DNA of 6,259 nucleotides from positions 1 through 6,259 of the forward strand of contig CAMONF010000122.1 in assembly GCA_946620335.1 (NCBI GenBank), read 5' to 3'. Each line of letters begins with the position of its first letter. Position 1 is the first letter of the stretch. This DNA is from an uncultured Clostridia bacterium (GTDB taxonomy: Bacteria; Bacillota; Clostridia; Lachnospirales; Lachnospiraceae). Under the pieces are notes generated by a model. The model searched no databases, was not told where the DNA came from, and was given only the letters and a program-made list of their open reading frames with translations. This document shows positions 6,071-6,259 of the stretch, piece by piece. The position numbers were made by a program, and so were the translations under genes.

Positions 6071-6259
6071 ATGAAAAGAAGAACAGCCAAAGAAATCCTG
6101 GCCGCCTCCTTCCGGGAACTCGCCGCGGTCAAAAACATTGACAAAATCACTGTGCAGGAGATAACGGATAACTGCGGCTATTCCCCTGCCACATTTTACA
6201 GGCATTTCAAGGATAAGTATGATCTCATCGCCTGGGATTATACGGCGGAGACGGCCGGC
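6071..6259 (+). CDS. Second TetR-family regulator, N-terminal part (3' end outside window)
   Basis: The frame opens at the ATG at 6071, preceded by GGGGA 5 bases upstream, and runs to the last base without a stop, giving 63 residues. They carry a clear TetR helix-turn-helix: DKITVQEITDNCGYSPATFY (24-43) and RHFKDKYDLI, with the FYRHFKDKYDL stretch close to the family consensus. The helix before it (RRTAKEILAASFRELAAVKN) is the usual helix 1. The ligand-binding domain lies outside the window, so the subfamily is unknown. It is in tandem with the first TetR gene, 124 bases downstream. The two share the helix-turn-helix frame (KITV.EI, TFY.H..D.YDL) but differ in the recognition helix, HRSTFY versus SPATFY, so they probably read different operators. 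It may control genes to the right, or itself through the upstream palindrome. Confidence 0.85.
   Translation, partial: MKRRTAKEILAASFRELAAVKNIDKITVQEITDNCGYSPATFYRHFKDKYDLIAWDYTAETAG

Overview
This 6.3 kb chromosomal window looks like it comes from a moderately GC-rich member of the Bacillota (Clostridia, perhaps Lachnospiraceae-like). That is an inference from the gene families, the Gram-positive ribosome-binding sites, the sigma-A-type promoter elements and AT-rich intergenic DNA beside GC-rich genes; no marker gene here fixes the taxon. There are six genes, two of them cut by the window edges. I see no RNA gene, CRISPR array, insertion sequence or phage gene, and no gene-free stretch over 300 bases.

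Left part (1-3870, + strand): a tightly packed operon of three genes. First is the C-terminal part of a MoxR-type AAA+ ATPase, then a membrane-anchored DUF58 protein, then a large polytopic membrane protein with an extracellular transglutaminase-like (TgpA/YebA-type) domain. The first two genes share an ATGA overlap. The third most likely begins in an 8-base overlap (GTGAATGA) with the end of the second. This trio is a widely conserved gene set. The MoxR ATPase is thought to act as a chaperone-like partner of DUF58/VWA-like proteins at the membrane, and the transglutaminase-like protein acts on or near the cell envelope. The substrate is unknown.

Middle and right part (3887-5946): a MATE-family multidrug/cation antiporter on the minus strand converges on the operon with only 16 bases between stop codons. 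A TetR-family regulator is transcribed divergently from it. The 143-base gap between them is AT-rich. It holds a good minus-strand promoter for the efflux gene, two plausible plus-strand promoters for the regulator, and a 21-bp imperfect palindrome sitting on these elements. The simplest reading is a local repressor/efflux-pump pair in which the TetR protein controls both itself and the pump.

Right edge (5947-6259): a 124-base intergenic segment with a perfect 15-bp palindrome (GTGACCACTGGTCAC), followed by the N-terminal DNA-binding half of a second TetR-family regulator that runs off the window.

Nothing here is clearly a new system. The points most worth following up are the compact divergent control region, the second palindrome and its regulator, the Glu in place of Asp in the transglutaminase triad, and the large unassigned ectodomain of that protein.
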